64,000 nt of DNA from Escherichia boydii (GCA_041890495.1 CP169086.1:3658001-3722000), one strand, 5' to 3'. Shown: positions 18,216-28,391, counted from the stretch's first letter. Notes: a model not told the origin generated them from the sequence alone. Numbers and translations: made by a program.

Positions 18216-18746
18216 GTGACAACTATAGTAAGCGTACGCCGTAACGGCCATGTGGTCATCGCTGGTGATGGTCAGGCCACGTTGGGCAATACCGTAATGA
18301 AAGGCAACGTGAAAAAGGTCCGCCGTCTGTACAACGACAAAGTCATCGCGGGCTTTGCGGGCGGTACTGCGGATGCTTTTACGCTGTTCGAACTGTTTGA
18401 ACGTAAACTGGAAATGCATCAGGGCCATCTGGTCAAAGCCGCCGTTGAGCTGGCAAAAGACTGGCGTACCGATCGCATGCTGCGCAAACTTGAAGCACTG
18501 CTGGCAGTCGCGGATGAAACTGCATCGCTTATCATCACCGGTAACGGTGACGTGGTGCAGCCAGAAAACGATCTTATTGCTATCGGCTCCGGCGGCCCTT
18601 ACGCCCAGGCTGCGGCGCGCGCGCTGTTAGAAAACACTGAACTTAGCGCCCGTGAAATTGCTGAAAAGGCGTTGGATATTGCAGGCGACATTTGCATCTA
18701 TACCAACCATTTCCACACCATCGAAGAATTAAGCTACAAAGCGTAA
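18216..18746 (+). CDS. hslV: HslV (ClpQ) protease subunit
   Basis: Peptidase of the HslUV two-component protease, related to proteasome beta subunits. 176 aa from GTG. After Met removal the N-terminus is TTIVSVRR, giving Thr1 as the nucleophile; GDGQ and the GSGG motif near residue 125 are typical. Nine bp before hslU, same heat-shock operon. Confidence 0.97.
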
Positions 18747-18755
18747 GGATCTCCC

Positions 18756-20087
18756 ATGTCTGAAATGACCCCACGCGAAATCGTCAGCGAACTGGATAAG
18801 CACATCATCGGCCAGGACAACGCCAAGCGTTCTGTGGCGATTGCTCTGCGTAACCGCTGGCGTCGCATGCAGCTCAACGAAGAGCTGCGCCATGAAGTGA
18901 CCCCGAAAAATATCCTGATGATCGGCCCGACCGGTGTCGGTAAAACTGAAATCGCCCGTCGTCTGGCTAAGCTGGCGAATGCGCCGTTCATCAAAGTTGA
19001 AGCGACCAAATTCACCGAAGTGGGCTACGTCGGTAAGGAAGTGGATTCTATTATTCGCGATCTGACCGATGCCGCCGTGAAAATGGTACGCGTCCAGGCT
19101 ATCGAGAAAAACCGTTATCGCGCTGAAGAACTGGCAGAAGAACGTATTCTCGACGTGCTGATCCCACCTGCTAAAAACAACTGGGGACAGACCGAACAGC
19201 AGCAGGAACCGTCCGCTGCTCGTCAGGCATTCCGCAAAAAACTGCGTGAAGGCCAGCTTGATGACAAAGAAATCGAGATCGATCTTGCCGCAGCACCGAT
19301 GGGCGTTGAAATTATGGCTCCTCCGGGCATGGAAGAGATGACCAGCCAGCTGCAGTCCATGTTCCAGAACCTGGGCGGCCAGAAGCAAAAAGCGCGTAAG
19401 CTGAAAATCAAAGACGCCATGAAGCTGCTGATTGAAGAAGAAGCGGCGAAACTGGTGAACCCGGAAGAGCTGAAGCAAGACGCTATCGACGCTGTTGAGC
19501 AGCACGGGATCGTGTTTATCGACGAAATCGACAAAATCTGTAAGCGCGGCGAGTCTTCCGGTCCGGATGTTTCTCGTGAAGGCGTTCAGCGTGACCTGCT
19601 GCCGCTGGTAGAAGGTTGCACCGTTTCCACCAAACACGGGATGGTCAAAACTGACCACATTCTGTTTATCGCTTCTGGCGCGTTCCAGATTGCGAAACCG
19701 TCTGACCTGATCCCGGAACTGCAAGGTCGTCTGCCAATCCGCGTTGAACTGCAGGCGCTGACCACCAGCGACTTCGAGCGTATTCTGACCGAGCCGAATG
19801 CCTCTATCACCGTGCAGTACAAAGCACTGATGGCGACTGAAGGCGTAAATATCGAGTTTACCGACTCCGGTATTAAACGCATCGCGGAAGCGGCATGGCA
19901 GGTGAACGAATCTACCGAAAACATCGGTGCTCGTCGTTTACACACTGTTCTGGAGCGTTTAATGGAAGAGATTTCCTACGACGCCAGCGATTTAAGCGGT
20001 CAAAATATCACTATTGACGCAGATTATGTGAGCAAACATCTGGATGCGTTGGTGGCAGATGAAGATCTGAGCCGTTTTATCCTATAA
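18756..20087 (+). CDS. hslU: HslU (ClpY) ATPase subunit
   Basis: AAA+ unfoldase that feeds substrates (for example SulA) into HslV. 443 aa. Walker [10 protein letters not shown] (about 57-65), an inserted intermediate domain (about 110-240), Walker [10 protein letters not shown] (about 253-261) and a C-terminal tail DLSRFIL that activates HslV. K-12-like. Confidence 0.97.
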
Positions 20088-20116
20088 TCGCGTTCAATCA
20101 TTTTCATCATTGTTTG

Positions 20117-20140
20117 ATGGGGCTGAAAGGCCCCATTTTT
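20117..20140 (+). terminator. hslU terminator
   Basis: TGGGGC-TGAAAG-GCCCCA hairpin followed by TTTTTATT, a clear rho-independent terminator that ends just before the menA start. Confidence 0.9.
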
Positions 20141-20153
20141 ATTGGCGCGTATT

Positions 20154-21080
20154 ATGACTGAACAACAAATTAGCCGAACTCAGGCGTGGCTGGAAAGTTT
20201 ACGACCTAAAACCCTCCCCCTCGCCTTTGCTGCAATTATCGTCGGGACAGCGCTGGCATGGTGGCAAGGTCACTTCGATCCGCTGGTCGCCCTGCTGGCA
20301 CTAATTACCGCCGGGCTATTACAGATCCTTTCTAACCTCGCCAATGATTACGGCGATGCGGTAAAAGGCAGCGATAAACCTGACCGCATTGGGCCGCTAC
20401 GCGGCATGCAAAAAGGGGTCATTACCCAGCAAGAGATGAAACGGGCGCTCATTATTACCGTCGTGCTCATCTGTCTCTCCGGGCTGGCACTGGTTGCAGT
20501 GGCATGCCATACGCTGGCCGATTTTGTCGGTTTCCTGATTCTTGGCGGGTTGTCGATCATTGCCGCTATCACCTACACCGTGGGCAATCGTCCTTATGGT
20601 TATATCGGTCTGGGTGATATTTCCGTACTGGTTTTCTTTGGCTGGTTGAGTGTCATGGGGAGCTGGTATTTACAGGCTCATACATTGATTCCGGCACTGA
20701 TCCTTCCGGCGACCGCATGCGGCCTGCTGGCAACGGCAGTACTGAATATTAATAACCTGCGTGATATCAATAGCGACCGCGAAAATGGCAAAAACACGCT
20801 GGTGGTGCGCTTAGGTGAAGTGAACGCGCGTCGTTATCATGCCTGCCTGCTGATGGGCTCGCTGGTGTGTCTGGCGCTGTTTAATCTCTTTTCGCTGCAT
20901 AGCCTGTGGGGCTGGCTGTTCCTGCTGGCGGCACCATTACTGGTGAAGCAAGCCCGTTATGTGATGCGGGAAATGGACCCGGTGGCGATGCGACCAATGC
21001 TGGAACGTACTGTCAAGGGAGCGTTACTGACTAACCTGCTGTTTGTTTTAGGGATATTCCTAAGCCAGTGGGCAGCATAA
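20154..21080 (+). CDS. menA: 1,4-dihydroxy-2-naphthoate octaprenyltransferase
   Basis: UbiA-family membrane prenyltransferase of menaquinone synthesis. 308 aa from MTEQQISRTQ; an ATG at 20142 gives a 4-residue extension but sits in the terminator tail. Two Asp-rich motifs (NLANDYGDAVKGSD and DINSDRENGK) bind prenyl diphosphate and Mg. About eight or nine hydrophobic segments. Confidence 0.95.
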   Translation: MTEQQISRTQAWLESLRPKTLPLAFAAIIVGTALAWWQGHFDPLVALLALITAGLLQILSNLANDYGDAVKGSDKPDRIGPLRGMQKGVITQQEMKRALIITVVLICLSGLALVAVACHTLADFVGFLILGGLSIIAAITYTVGNRPYGYIGLGDISVLVFFGWLSVMGSWYLQAHTLIPALILPATACGLLATAVLNINNLRDINSDRENGKNTLVVRLGEVNARRYHACLLMGSLVCLALFNLFSLHSLWGWLFLLAAPLLVKQARYVMREMDPVAMRPMLERTVKGALLTNLLFVLGIFLSQWAA

Positions 21081-21172
21081 CTGACAAATATCAATTAACA
21101 ATTGATGATTTTGCCAACAGCCCACATAGCGCGATATACTGAAAATTCTCGCAGCAACTGAATGTTAAGCCT

Positions 21173-21658
21173 ATGAAATACGATACTTCCGAGCTTTGTG
21201 ACATCTATCAAGAAGATGTTAACGTCGTGGAACCGCTGTTCTCCAACTTTGGCGGACGGGCGTCGTTTGGCGGACAAATAATCACGGTAAAATGTTTCGA
21301 GGACAACGGGTTGCTGTACGATCTGCTCGAACAGAATGGCCGTGGTCGTGTTCTTGTCGTCGATGGCGGTGGTTCTGTTCGTCGCGCACTGGTCGATGCT
21401 GAACTGGCGCGTCTGGCAGTACAAAATGAATGGGAAGGTCTGGTCATTTACGGCGCGGTGCGTCAGGTAGATGACCTGGAAGAGTTGGATATCGGCATCC
21501 AGGCGATGGCGGCAATTCCGGTTGGTGCCGCTGGCGAAGGCATTGGCGAAAGCGATGTCCGCGTCAATTTTGGCGGTGTCACCTTCTTCTCCGGCGACCA
21601 TCTTTATGCCGACAATACCGGGATTATTCTTTCAGAAGATCCGCTGGATATTGAATGA
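21173..21658 (+). CDS. rraA: RNase E inhibitor RraA
   Basis: 161-aa trimeric protein that binds RNase E and RhlB and modulates RNA decay. The fold resembles demethylmenaquinone methyltransferases, hence the old name Men[19 protein letters not shown] is a conserved central segment. It lies 92 bp after menA and has its own terminator. Confidence 0.95.
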
Positions 21659-21680
21659 TAAAACCGTAAGCGTGGACCAT

Positions 21681-21715
21681 AAAAAAACCGCCAACAGCAA
21701 TGTGGCGGTTTTTTT
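21681..21715 (+). terminator. rraA terminator
   Basis: A-run, ACCGCCA...TGGCGGT hairpin and T-run: a strong rho-independent terminator, probably bidirectional. Confidence 0.9.
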
Positions 21716-22018
21716 GTCCCTCGGGATTCGCGGTCCGTTGGGAGGATTTACAGCTCCACACCAGGGACTTTTATCATACCCCTCAATAAATGGCAGGCAA
21801 TCCCTTAAACCCTTTATAAAATCCTAATTTTATTTGCACATCTTAACGGCGAGGCTGATGTTAACTATGATGCTGCGTCCCTTTCCGCCATCTCGCAAAT
21901 GGGCATCGGTCTGGGGAAAGGTGTATTCACAACCGTATAACAGCCCACACCAGGGCTTGTGTCCACCGACTTATCACCGGTGGTGAACGGTGGAGCGGTT
22001 AGCTGCAGGGACCGCATA
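21716..22018. other. Unexplained spacer, possible gene remnant
   Basis: About 300 bp that I cannot assign. The 10-mer CACACCAGGG occurs twice (near 21758 and 21948). One frame from about 21845 to the TAA near 21940 reads ADVNYDAASLSAISQMGIG and a few more residues and looks like the protein-like end of a truncated gene. No full-length family recognised. Confidence 0.35.
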
Positions 22019-22126
22019 ATGAAACGCTATTTATGTATCGCGTTCATTGTCGCCAGCGTACTTGTTGTAAAGAGTGATGAGCCGAATGTGTTCGTTGCTT
22101 TTGCTATGACAGCGCAGGACAAGTAG
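22019..22126 (+). CDS. Hypothetical 35-aa membrane or exported peptide
   Basis: ATG to TAG, 35 residues, beginning MKRYLCIAFIVASVLVV: a positively charged start and a hydrophobic stretch, then a polar tail. GCAGGG lies 9-14 nt upstream as a possible ribosome binding site, and a terminator (22131-22156) follows 4 nt after the stop, which argues that the unit is transcribed. I do not recognise the family. It could be a small membrane protein, a toxin-like peptide or a prophage fragment. Confidence 0.4.
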   Translation: MKRYLCIAFIVASVLVVKSDEPNVFVAFAMTAQDK

Positions 22127-22130
22127 CGTT

Positions 22131-22156
22131 AAGGCCGCCTCTGGCGGCCTTTTTTA
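22131..22156 (+). terminator. Terminator after the small ORF
   Basis: AAGGCCGCC-TCT-GGCGGCCTTTTTT: 9-bp GC-rich stem and a T-run on the + strand. Confidence 0.85.
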
Positions 22157-22170
22157 CAACTGGCATAAAA

Positions 22171-22203
22171 AAAGCCGGGTAGCGGCATCGCCTTACCCGG
22201 CCT
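22171..22203 (-). repeat. REP-like hairpin acting as zapB terminator
   Basis: GCCGGGTAGCGGCATCGCCT with the complementary TTACCCGGC arm forms a long hairpin. On the minus strand it is followed by a T-run (A-run 22167-22173). The sequence is of the Klebsiella/Enterobacter REP type rather than the E. coli type seen at 12.5 kb. Confidence 0.7.
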
Positions 22204-22225
22204 GTTCAGTCTATCCCAATGGGAA

Positions 22226-22465
22226 TCAGACTTCTTCCATACGTCCCAGCAGCGCCTGCAGGCGATCCTGCCAACCGTTCTGCTGCTCGCGCAGCTGGTT
22301 GTTTTCGCGCTCCAGTTCTTCGCGACCGTGCTGCGCGTTCTGTACTTCCTGCGCAAGGCTGTTGTTCTTCTCTTTCAGCTCTTCAATTTCCATCTGCAGC
22401 AGAGTGATGGTGTCAATCGCCTGCTGTACTTTCGATTCCAGTTTCTCAAACACTTCTAAAGACAT
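22226..22465 (-). CDS. zapB: Cell division factor ZapB
   Basis: 79-aa coiled-coil protein linking FtsZ/ZapA to MatP at mid-cell. Nearly the whole chain is heptad-rich (KVQQAIDTITLLQMEIEELK). The start MSLEVFEKLES at 22465 has AGGAGAGGT upstream. K-12 ZapB begins two residues earlier and differs at about eight positions (LAQ for LSQ, HGRE for HQRE), so this gene lies in a divergent block between K-12-like rraA and glpF. Confidence 0.93.
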   Translation of the reverse strand: MSLEVFEKLESKVQQAIDTITLLQMEIEELKEKNNSLAQEVQNAQHGREELERENNQLREQQNGWQDRLQALLGRMEEV

Positions 22466-22871
22466 GATGCTACCTCTCCTGAATTGCAAGGCGACGCTTT
22501 AACATAAACGCGCACGACATATACCGTCGATTGTATGGAGCGCGGCGCTCTGTGTCCAGCGACACACCGCGCAGATTGCGGTTTGCAACACTTTTAGGTC
22601 TGGTCCTGGTGCGTTCGCGTCATATACCCCTAAATTGTTAACTGATTGGTTAATGAAATGATTCAGCTCACATTCTTGTACCCATCCTGTACTGTTGCAA
22701 AAATGTGCTTTATGGCGCGATAACGCTCATTTTATGACGAGGCACACACATTTTAAGTTCGATATTTCTCGTTTTTGCTCGTTAACGATAAGTTTACAGC
22801 ATGCCTACAAGCATCGTGGAGGTCCGTGACTTTCACGCATACAACAAACATTAACTCTTCAGGATCCGATT
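22466..22871 (+). promoter_or_regulatory. glpFKX promoter and operator region
   Basis: A 406-bp non-coding gap upstream of glpF. Between about 22755 and 22800, AAGTTCGATATTTCTCG and GCTCGTTAACGATAAG resemble GlpR operators (WATGTTCGWTAWCGAACATW), and GGAG precedes the leader. In E. coli this promoter is repressed by GlpR and activated by CRP. I did not find an unambiguous CRP site. No ORF. Confidence 0.55.
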
Positions 22872-23717
22872 ATGAGTCAAACATCAACCTTGAAAGGCCA
22901 GTGCATTGCTGAATTCCTCGGTACCGGGTTGTTGATTTTCTTCGGTGTGGGTTGCGTTGCAGCACTAAAAGTCGCTGGTGCGTCTTTTGGTCAGTGGGAA
23001 ATCAGTGTCATTTGGGGACTGGGGGTGGCAATGGCCATCTACCTGACCGCAGGGGTTTCCGGCGCGCATCTTAATCCCGCTGTTACCATTGCATTGTGGC
23101 TGTTTGCCTGTTTCGACAAGCGCAAAGTTATTCCTTTTATCGTTTCACAAGTTGCCGGCGCTTTCTGTGCTGCGGCTTTAGTTTACGGGCTTTACTACAA
23201 TTTATTTTTCGACTTCGAGCAGACTCATCACATTGTTCGCGGCAGCGTTGAAAGTGTTGATCTGGCTGGCACTTTCTCTACTTACCCTAATCCTCATATC
23301 AATTTTGTGCAGGCTTTCGCAGTTGAGATGGTGATTACCGCTATTCTGATGGGGCTGATCCTGGCGTTAACGGACGATGGCAACGGTGTACCACGTGGCC
23401 CTTTGGCTCCCTTGCTGATTGGTCTACTGATTGCGGTCATTGGCGCATCTATGGGCCCATTGACAGGTTTTGCCATGAACCCAGCGCGTGACTTCGGTCC
23501 GAAAGTCTTTGCCTGGCTGGCGGGCTGGGGCAATGTCGCCTTTACCGGCGGCAGAGACATTCCTTACTTCCTGGTGCCGCTTTTCGGCCCTATCGTTGGC
23601 GCGATTGTAGGTGCATTTGCCTACCGCAAACTGATTGGTCGCCATTTGCCTTGCGATATCTGTGTTGTGGAAGAAAAGGAAACCACAACTCCTTCAGAAC
23701 AAAAAGCTTCGCTGTAA
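22872..23717 (+). CDS. glpF: Glycerol facilitator (aquaglyceroporin)
   Basis: Inner-membrane MIP-family channel for glycerol, 281 aa, six membrane spans. The two NPA boxes are HLNPAVT (about 68-70) and MNPARD (about 203-205), the latter giving the Arg206 selectivity filter. First gene of glpFKX, 22 bp before glpK. Reads as K-12. Confidence 0.97.
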
Positions 23718-23739
23718 TATGACTACGGGACAATTAAAC

Positions 23740-25248
23740 ATGACTGAAAAAAAATATATCGTTGCGCTCGACCAGGGCACCACCAGCTCCCGCGCGGTCG
23801 TAATGGATCACGATGCCAATATCATTAGCGTGTCGCAGCGCGAATTTGAGCAAATCTACCCAAAACCAGGTTGGGTAGAACACGACCCAATGGAAATCTG
23901 GGCCACCCAAAGCTCCACGCTGGTAGAAGTGCTGGCGAAAGCCGATATCAGTTCCGATCAAATTGCAGCTATCGGTATTACGAACCAGCGTGAAACCACT
24001 ATTGTCTGGGAAAAAGAAACCGGCAAGCCTATCTATAACGCCATTGTCTGGCAGTGCCGTCGTACCGCAGAAATCTGCGAGCATTTAAAACGTGACGGTT
24101 TAGAAGATTATATCCGCAGCAATACCGGTCTGGTGATTGACCCGTACTTTTCTGGCACCAAAGTGAAGTGGATCCTCGACCATGTGGAAGGCTCTCGCGA
24201 GCGTGCACGTCGTGGTGAATTGCTGTTTGGTACGGTTGATACGTGGCTTATCTGGAAAATGACTCAGGGCCGTGTCCATGTGACCGATTACACCAACGCC
24301 TCTCGTACCATGTTGTTCAACATCCATACCCTGGACTGGGACGACAAAATGCTGGAGGTGCTGGATATTCCGCGTGAGATGCTGCCAGAAGTGCGTCGTT
24401 CTTCCGAAGTGTACGGTCAGACTAACATTGGCGGCAAAGGCGGCACGCGTATTCCAATCTCTGGGATCGCCGGTGACCAGCAGGCGGCGCTGTTTGGTCA
24501 GTTGTGCGTGAAAGAAGGGATGGCGAAGAATACCTACGGCACTGGCTGCTTTATGCTGATGAACACCGGCGAGAAAGCGGTGAAATCAGAAAACGGCCTG
24601 CTGACCACCATCGCCTGTGGCCCAACTGGCGAAGTAAACTATGCGCTGGAAGGTGCGGTGTTTATGGCGGGCGCATCCATTCAGTGGCTGCGCGATGAGA
24701 TGAAGTTGATTAACGACGCGTACGATTCCGAATACTTTGCCACCAAAGTGCAAAACACCAACGGCGTATATGTGGTTCCGGCGTTTACCGGGCTGGGTGC
24801 GCCATACTGGGATCCGTATGCGCGCGGGGCGATTTTCGGCTTAACGCGTGGAGTGAACGCTAACCACATTATCCGCGCGACGCTGGAGTCTATTGCTTAT
24901 CAGACGCGTGACGTACTGGAAGCAATGCAGGCCGACTCCGGTATTCGTCTGCACGCCCTGCGCGTGGATGGCGGCGCAGTAGCGAACAATTTCCTGATGC
25001 AGTTCCAGTCGGATATTCTCGGCACCCGCGTTGAGCGCCCGGAAGTTCGCGAAGTGACTGCATTGGGTGCGGCCTATCTTGCTGGTCTGGCGGTCGGTTT
25101 CTGGCAGAACCTCGACGAGCTGCAAGAGAAAGCGGTGATTGAACGCGAGTTCCGTCCAGGCATCGAAACCACTGAGCGTAATTACCGTTACGCAGGCTGG
25201 AAAAAAGCGGTCAAACGCGCGATGGCGTGGGAAGAACACGACGAGTGA
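23740..25248 (+). CDS. glpK: Glycerol kinase
   Basis: FGGY-family kinase making glycerol-3-phosphate and trapping glycerol in the cell. 502 aa from [19 protein letters not shown]. Phosphate motifs GTTSSR and GTGCF, the FGGY C-terminal [11 protein letters not shown] signature, and the residues for FBP and EIIA-Glc control are in the expected places. The frame is open upstream into glpF; the 23740 start is the standard one. Confidence 0.97.
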
Positions 25249-25256
25249 TGCTGATT

Positions 25257-25316
25257 GCCTGATGCGACGCTGTCGCGTCTTATCAGGCCTACCGTCCGGA
25301 TACGCATCCGGCATCA
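25257..25316. repeat. BIME between glpK and glpX
   Basis: GCCTGATGCGACGCTGTCGC...TTATCAGGCCTAC followed by a partial CCGGATACGCATCCGG palindrome; E. coli-type REP sequences. Confidence 0.85.
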
Positions 25317-25418
25317 TACACAGTCTGAAATCGTGCGGGGGCAACCCCGCACACATCAATAATCCCACCCTTCCCCTGTGCTACACTTCGCGCCATTCCT
25401 TACTGCTTAGAGTTTGCT

Positions 25419-26429
25419 ATGAGACGAGAACTTGCCATCGAATTTTCCCGCGTCACCGAATCTGCGGCGCTGGCTGGCTACAAATGGTTAGGACGCGGCG
25501 ATAAAAACACCGCGGACGGCGCGGCGGTAAACGCCATGCGTATTATGCTCAACCAGGTCAACATTGACGGCACCATCGTCATTGGTGAAGGTGAAATCGA
25601 CGAAGCACCGATGCTCTACATTGGTGAAAAAGTCGGTACTGGTCGCGGCGACGCGGTAGATATTGCTGTTGATCCGATTGAAGGCACGCGCATGACGGCG
25701 ATGGGCCAGGCTAACGCGCTGGCGGTGCTGGCAGTAGGCGATAAAGGCTGCTTCCTCAATGCGCCGGATATGTATATGGAGAAGCTGATTGTCGGGCCGG
25801 GAGCCAAAGGCACCATTGATCTGAACCTGCCGCTTGCGGATAACCTGCGCAATGTTGCGGCGGCGCTCGGCAAACCGTTGAGCGAACTGACGGTAACGAT
25901 TCTGGCTAAACCACGCCACGATGCCGTTATCGCTGAAATGCAGCAACTCGGCGTACGCGTATTTGCTATTCCGGACGGCGACGTTGCGGCCTCAATTCTC
26001 ACCTGTATGCCAGACAGCGAAGTTGACGTGCTGTACGGTATTGGTGGCGCGCCGGAAGGCGTAGTTTCTGCGGCGGTGATCCGCGCATTAGATGGCGACA
26101 TGAACGGTCGTCTGCTGGCGCGTCATGACGTCAAAGGCGACAACGAAGAGAATCGTCGCATTGGCGAGCAGGAGCTGGCACGCTGCAAAGCGATGGGCAT
26201 CGAAGCCGGTAAAGTATTGCGTCTGGGCGATATGGCGCGCAGCGATAACGTCATCTTCTCTGCCACCGGTATTACCAAAGGCGATCTGCTGGAAGGCATT
26301 AGCCGCAAAGGCAATATCGCGACTACCGAAACGCTGCTGATCCGCGGCAAATCACGCACCATTCGCCGCATTCAGTCTATCCACTATCTGGATCGCAAAG
26401 ACCCGGACGTACAGACGCACATTCTGTAA
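25419..26429 (+). CDS. glpX: Class II fructose-1,6-bisphosphatase
   Basis: 336-aa Mn-dependent fructose-1,6-bisphosphatase that supports gluconeogenesis from glycerol. Metal and substrate motifs GEGEIDEAPM (about 56-65) and DPIEGT (about 85-90). Third gene of the glp operon, separated from glpK by a BIME that probably lowers its expression. Last K-12-like gene before the divergent fpr. Confidence 0.96.
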   Translation: MRRELAIEFSRVTESAALAGYKWLGRGDKNTADGAAVNAMRIMLNQVNIDGTIVIGEGEIDEAPMLYIGEKVGTGRGDAVDIAVDPIEGTRMTAMGQANALAVLAVGDKGCFLNAPDMYMEKLIVGPGAKGTIDLNLPLADNLRNVAAALGKPLSELTVTILAKPRHDAVIAEMQQLGVRVFAIPDGDVAASILTCMPDSEVDVLYGIGGAPEGVVSAAVIRALDGDMNGRLLARHDVKGDNEENRRIGEQELARCKAMGIEAGKVLRLGDMARSDNVIFSATGITKGDLLEGISRKGNIATTETLLIRGKSRTIRRIQSIHYLDRKDPDVQTHIL

Positions 26430-26525
26430 AACCGTTTGATCGATAGAGCTTTCCGGCCCTGACGGGCTGGAAATTGTCACCACAAGTACGGAAGATAGAA
26501 CAGAGAAACAGCACAGGAGAAGATC

Positions 26526-27272
26526 ATGGCGGACTGGGTAACAGGTAAAGTCACGAAAATAGAGTTCTGGACCGATGCGCTATTTAGTCTCACCGTCCAT
26601 GCTCCCGTTCACCCGTTTAAAGCCGGGCAATTTGCGAAGCTGGGGCTGGATGTCGACGGCGAGCGCGTGCAGCGCGCCTACTCTTACGTTAACGCGCCTG
26701 ATAACCCGGATCTCGAGTTCTATCTGGTCACCGTTCCTGACGGTAAGCTCAGCCCGCGCCTTGCCGCCCTTAAGCCCGGCGACGACGTGCAAATTGTGAG
26801 TGAAGCGGCAGGCTTCTTTGTGCTCGAAGAAATCCCGGATTGTGAGACGCTCTGGATGCTGGCAACCGGTACGGCCATCGGCCCTTATCTCTCTATTTTG
26901 CAGTACGGCAAAGACCTCGAGCGTTTTAAAAACATCGTGCTGGTTCACGCCGCGCGCTACGCCGCAGATCTGAGCTACCTGCCGCAGATGCAGGCGCTGG
27001 AACAGCAGTACGGCGGAAAGTTAAAGATTCAGACGGTTGTCAGCCGTGAAACCGTAGCAGGAACGCTGACCGGTCGCGTGCCGGCGCTTATTGAGAGTGG
27101 TGCCCTGGAAGAGGCGGTCGGTTTGCCGCTGAACGCTGAAACCAGCCACGTCATGCTGTGTGGCAACCCGCAAATGGTGCGAGACACGCAGCAGCTTCTG
27201 AAGGATACCCGGCAGATGACGAAACATCTTCGCCGCCGACCGGGCCATATGACCGCCGAACACTACTGGTGA
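26526..27272 (+). CDS. fpr: Ferredoxin/flavodoxin-NADP+ reductase
   Basis: 248-aa FAD enzyme passing electrons from NADPH to flavodoxin or ferredoxin; in E. coli part of the SoxRS response. FAD motif RAYSYVN (about 50-56), NADP motif TGTAIGPYLSI (about 116-126), C-terminal EHYW. AGGAG is upstream. It differs from the K-12 protein at roughly 35 positions, unlike its neighbour glpX, so it belongs to a divergent block. Its stop abuts the convergent yiiR. Confidence 0.96.
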   Translation: MADWVTGKVTKIEFWTDALFSLTVHAPVHPFKAGQFAKLGLDVDGERVQRAYSYVNAPDNPDLEFYLVTVPDGKLSPRLAALKPGDDVQIVSEAAGFFVLEEIPDCETLWMLATGTAIGPYLSILQYGKDLERFKNIVLVHAARYAADLSYLPQMQALEQQYGGKLKIQTVVSRETVAGTLTGRVPALIESGALEEAVGLPLNAETSHVMLCGNPQMVRDTQQLLKDTRQMTKHLRRRPGHMTAEHYW

Positions 27273-27691
27273 TCAGCGGTATTTCACCTCAACGGTGTCT
27301 TTACCGTATTTGTTTTCGCTCTGGGTGCCAATAAACGCGCCCAGATCGACAATCATCATTACGAAGATGACCGACGGCAGCAGCCTGCCCACTACCCACG
27401 GCAGGATGGACGGAAGCATCGCCCAGTTACCCGCCAGCAGCATCACGCCACAATCATCAGAAATGCCCATGCCCCGGAACGTCCGCGATCATGCAAGCGC
27501 TTAACGGTTACTGCCGCTGTTGGCCAGAGCAAGCACACAAGGCAAAACGCCGCGGTCTGAATATCGAGTAAATTTTTACCCGCCAGTGAGAAAAGCACCA
27601 GCATGCCTGCGAACCACAGGCCTATCCAAATCCAGAAATCACGGCGTCCAATACGCCCTTTAAATGAGAATAACCATTGCTGTATGGTCAT
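27273..27691 (-). pseudogene. yiiR: yiiR, frameshifted DUF805 membrane protein
   Basis: Inner-membrane DUF805 protein (about 140 aa when intact) broken by a one-base deletion. The frame from 27691 reads MTIQQWLFSFKGRIGRRDFW onward, identical to my memory of K-12, and hits TGA at 27443-27445. The +1 frame continues MLLAGNWAML and ends at 27273. GCGTGATGCTG replaces the expected GCGTGGATGCTG. The N-terminal half is K-12-like and the C-terminal half divergent, so the lesion sits exactly at a block junction. It could be a real pseudogene or a joining/sequencing error. Confidence 0.85.
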
Positions 27692-27791
27692 GTAAGTTCC
27701 TTGATGGTTGTCTTTTCCAGGATTCTACCCTTTTGACAAGGGCGACAGATATCGTTTTAATCGGAGCCAGTCATAACAAAAGGTACTGTCA

Positions 27792-28391
27792 ATGAAGCCA
27801 GGGTGTACGCTGTTTTTTCTCTTATGTTCTGCATTAACCGTTACAACAACGGCGCATGCACAAACACCAGATACGGCAACGACCGCGCCTTATCTGCTGG
27901 CTGGAGCCCCTACTTTCGATCTCTCCATCAGCCAGTTTCGAGAAGACTTTAACAGCCAGAATCCTAGCCTGCCACTGAACGAATTTCGTGCCATCGACAG
28001 CAGTCCCGACAAAGCCAATCTCACTCGTGCTGCAAGTAAAATTAACGAGAACTTGTATGCTTCTACAGCGCTGGAGCGCGGTACCTTAAAAATCAAAAGC
28101 ATTCAAATGACCTGGCTACCCATCCAGGGGCCAGAGCAAAAAGCCGCGAAAGCGAAAGCTCAGGAATACATGGCAGCAGTGATCCGCACACTCACCCCAT
28201 TAATGACCAAAACACAAAGCCAGAAAAAACTGCAGTCGCTACTAACGGCGGGGAAAAACAAACGTTATTACACCGAGACAGAAGGTGCACTGCGTTATGT
28301 TGTCGCGGACAACGGCGAAAAGGGGCTGACCTTCGCTGTTGAACCGATTAAGCTGGCGCTATCTGAATCGCTTGAAGGTTTGAATAAATGA
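27792..28391 (+). CDS. yiiQ: YiiQ, DUF1454 periplasmic protein
   Basis: 199 aa with a signal peptide (MKPGCTLFFLLCSALTVTTT, cleavage after AHA about residue 23). Belongs to the DUF1454/YiiQ family; no catalytic motif is visible and the function is unknown. 107 bp before tpiA. Matches K-12 as I remember it. Confidence 0.9.
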   Translation: MKPGCTLFFLLCSALTVTTTAHAQTPDTATTAPYLLAGAPTFDLSISQFREDFNSQNPSLPLNEFRAIDSSPDKANLTRAASKINENLYASTALERGTLKIKSIQMTWLPIQGPEQKAAKAKAQEYMAAVIRTLTPLMTKTQSQKKLQSLLTAGKNKRYYTETEGALRYVVADNGEKGLTFAVEPIKLALSESLEGLNK

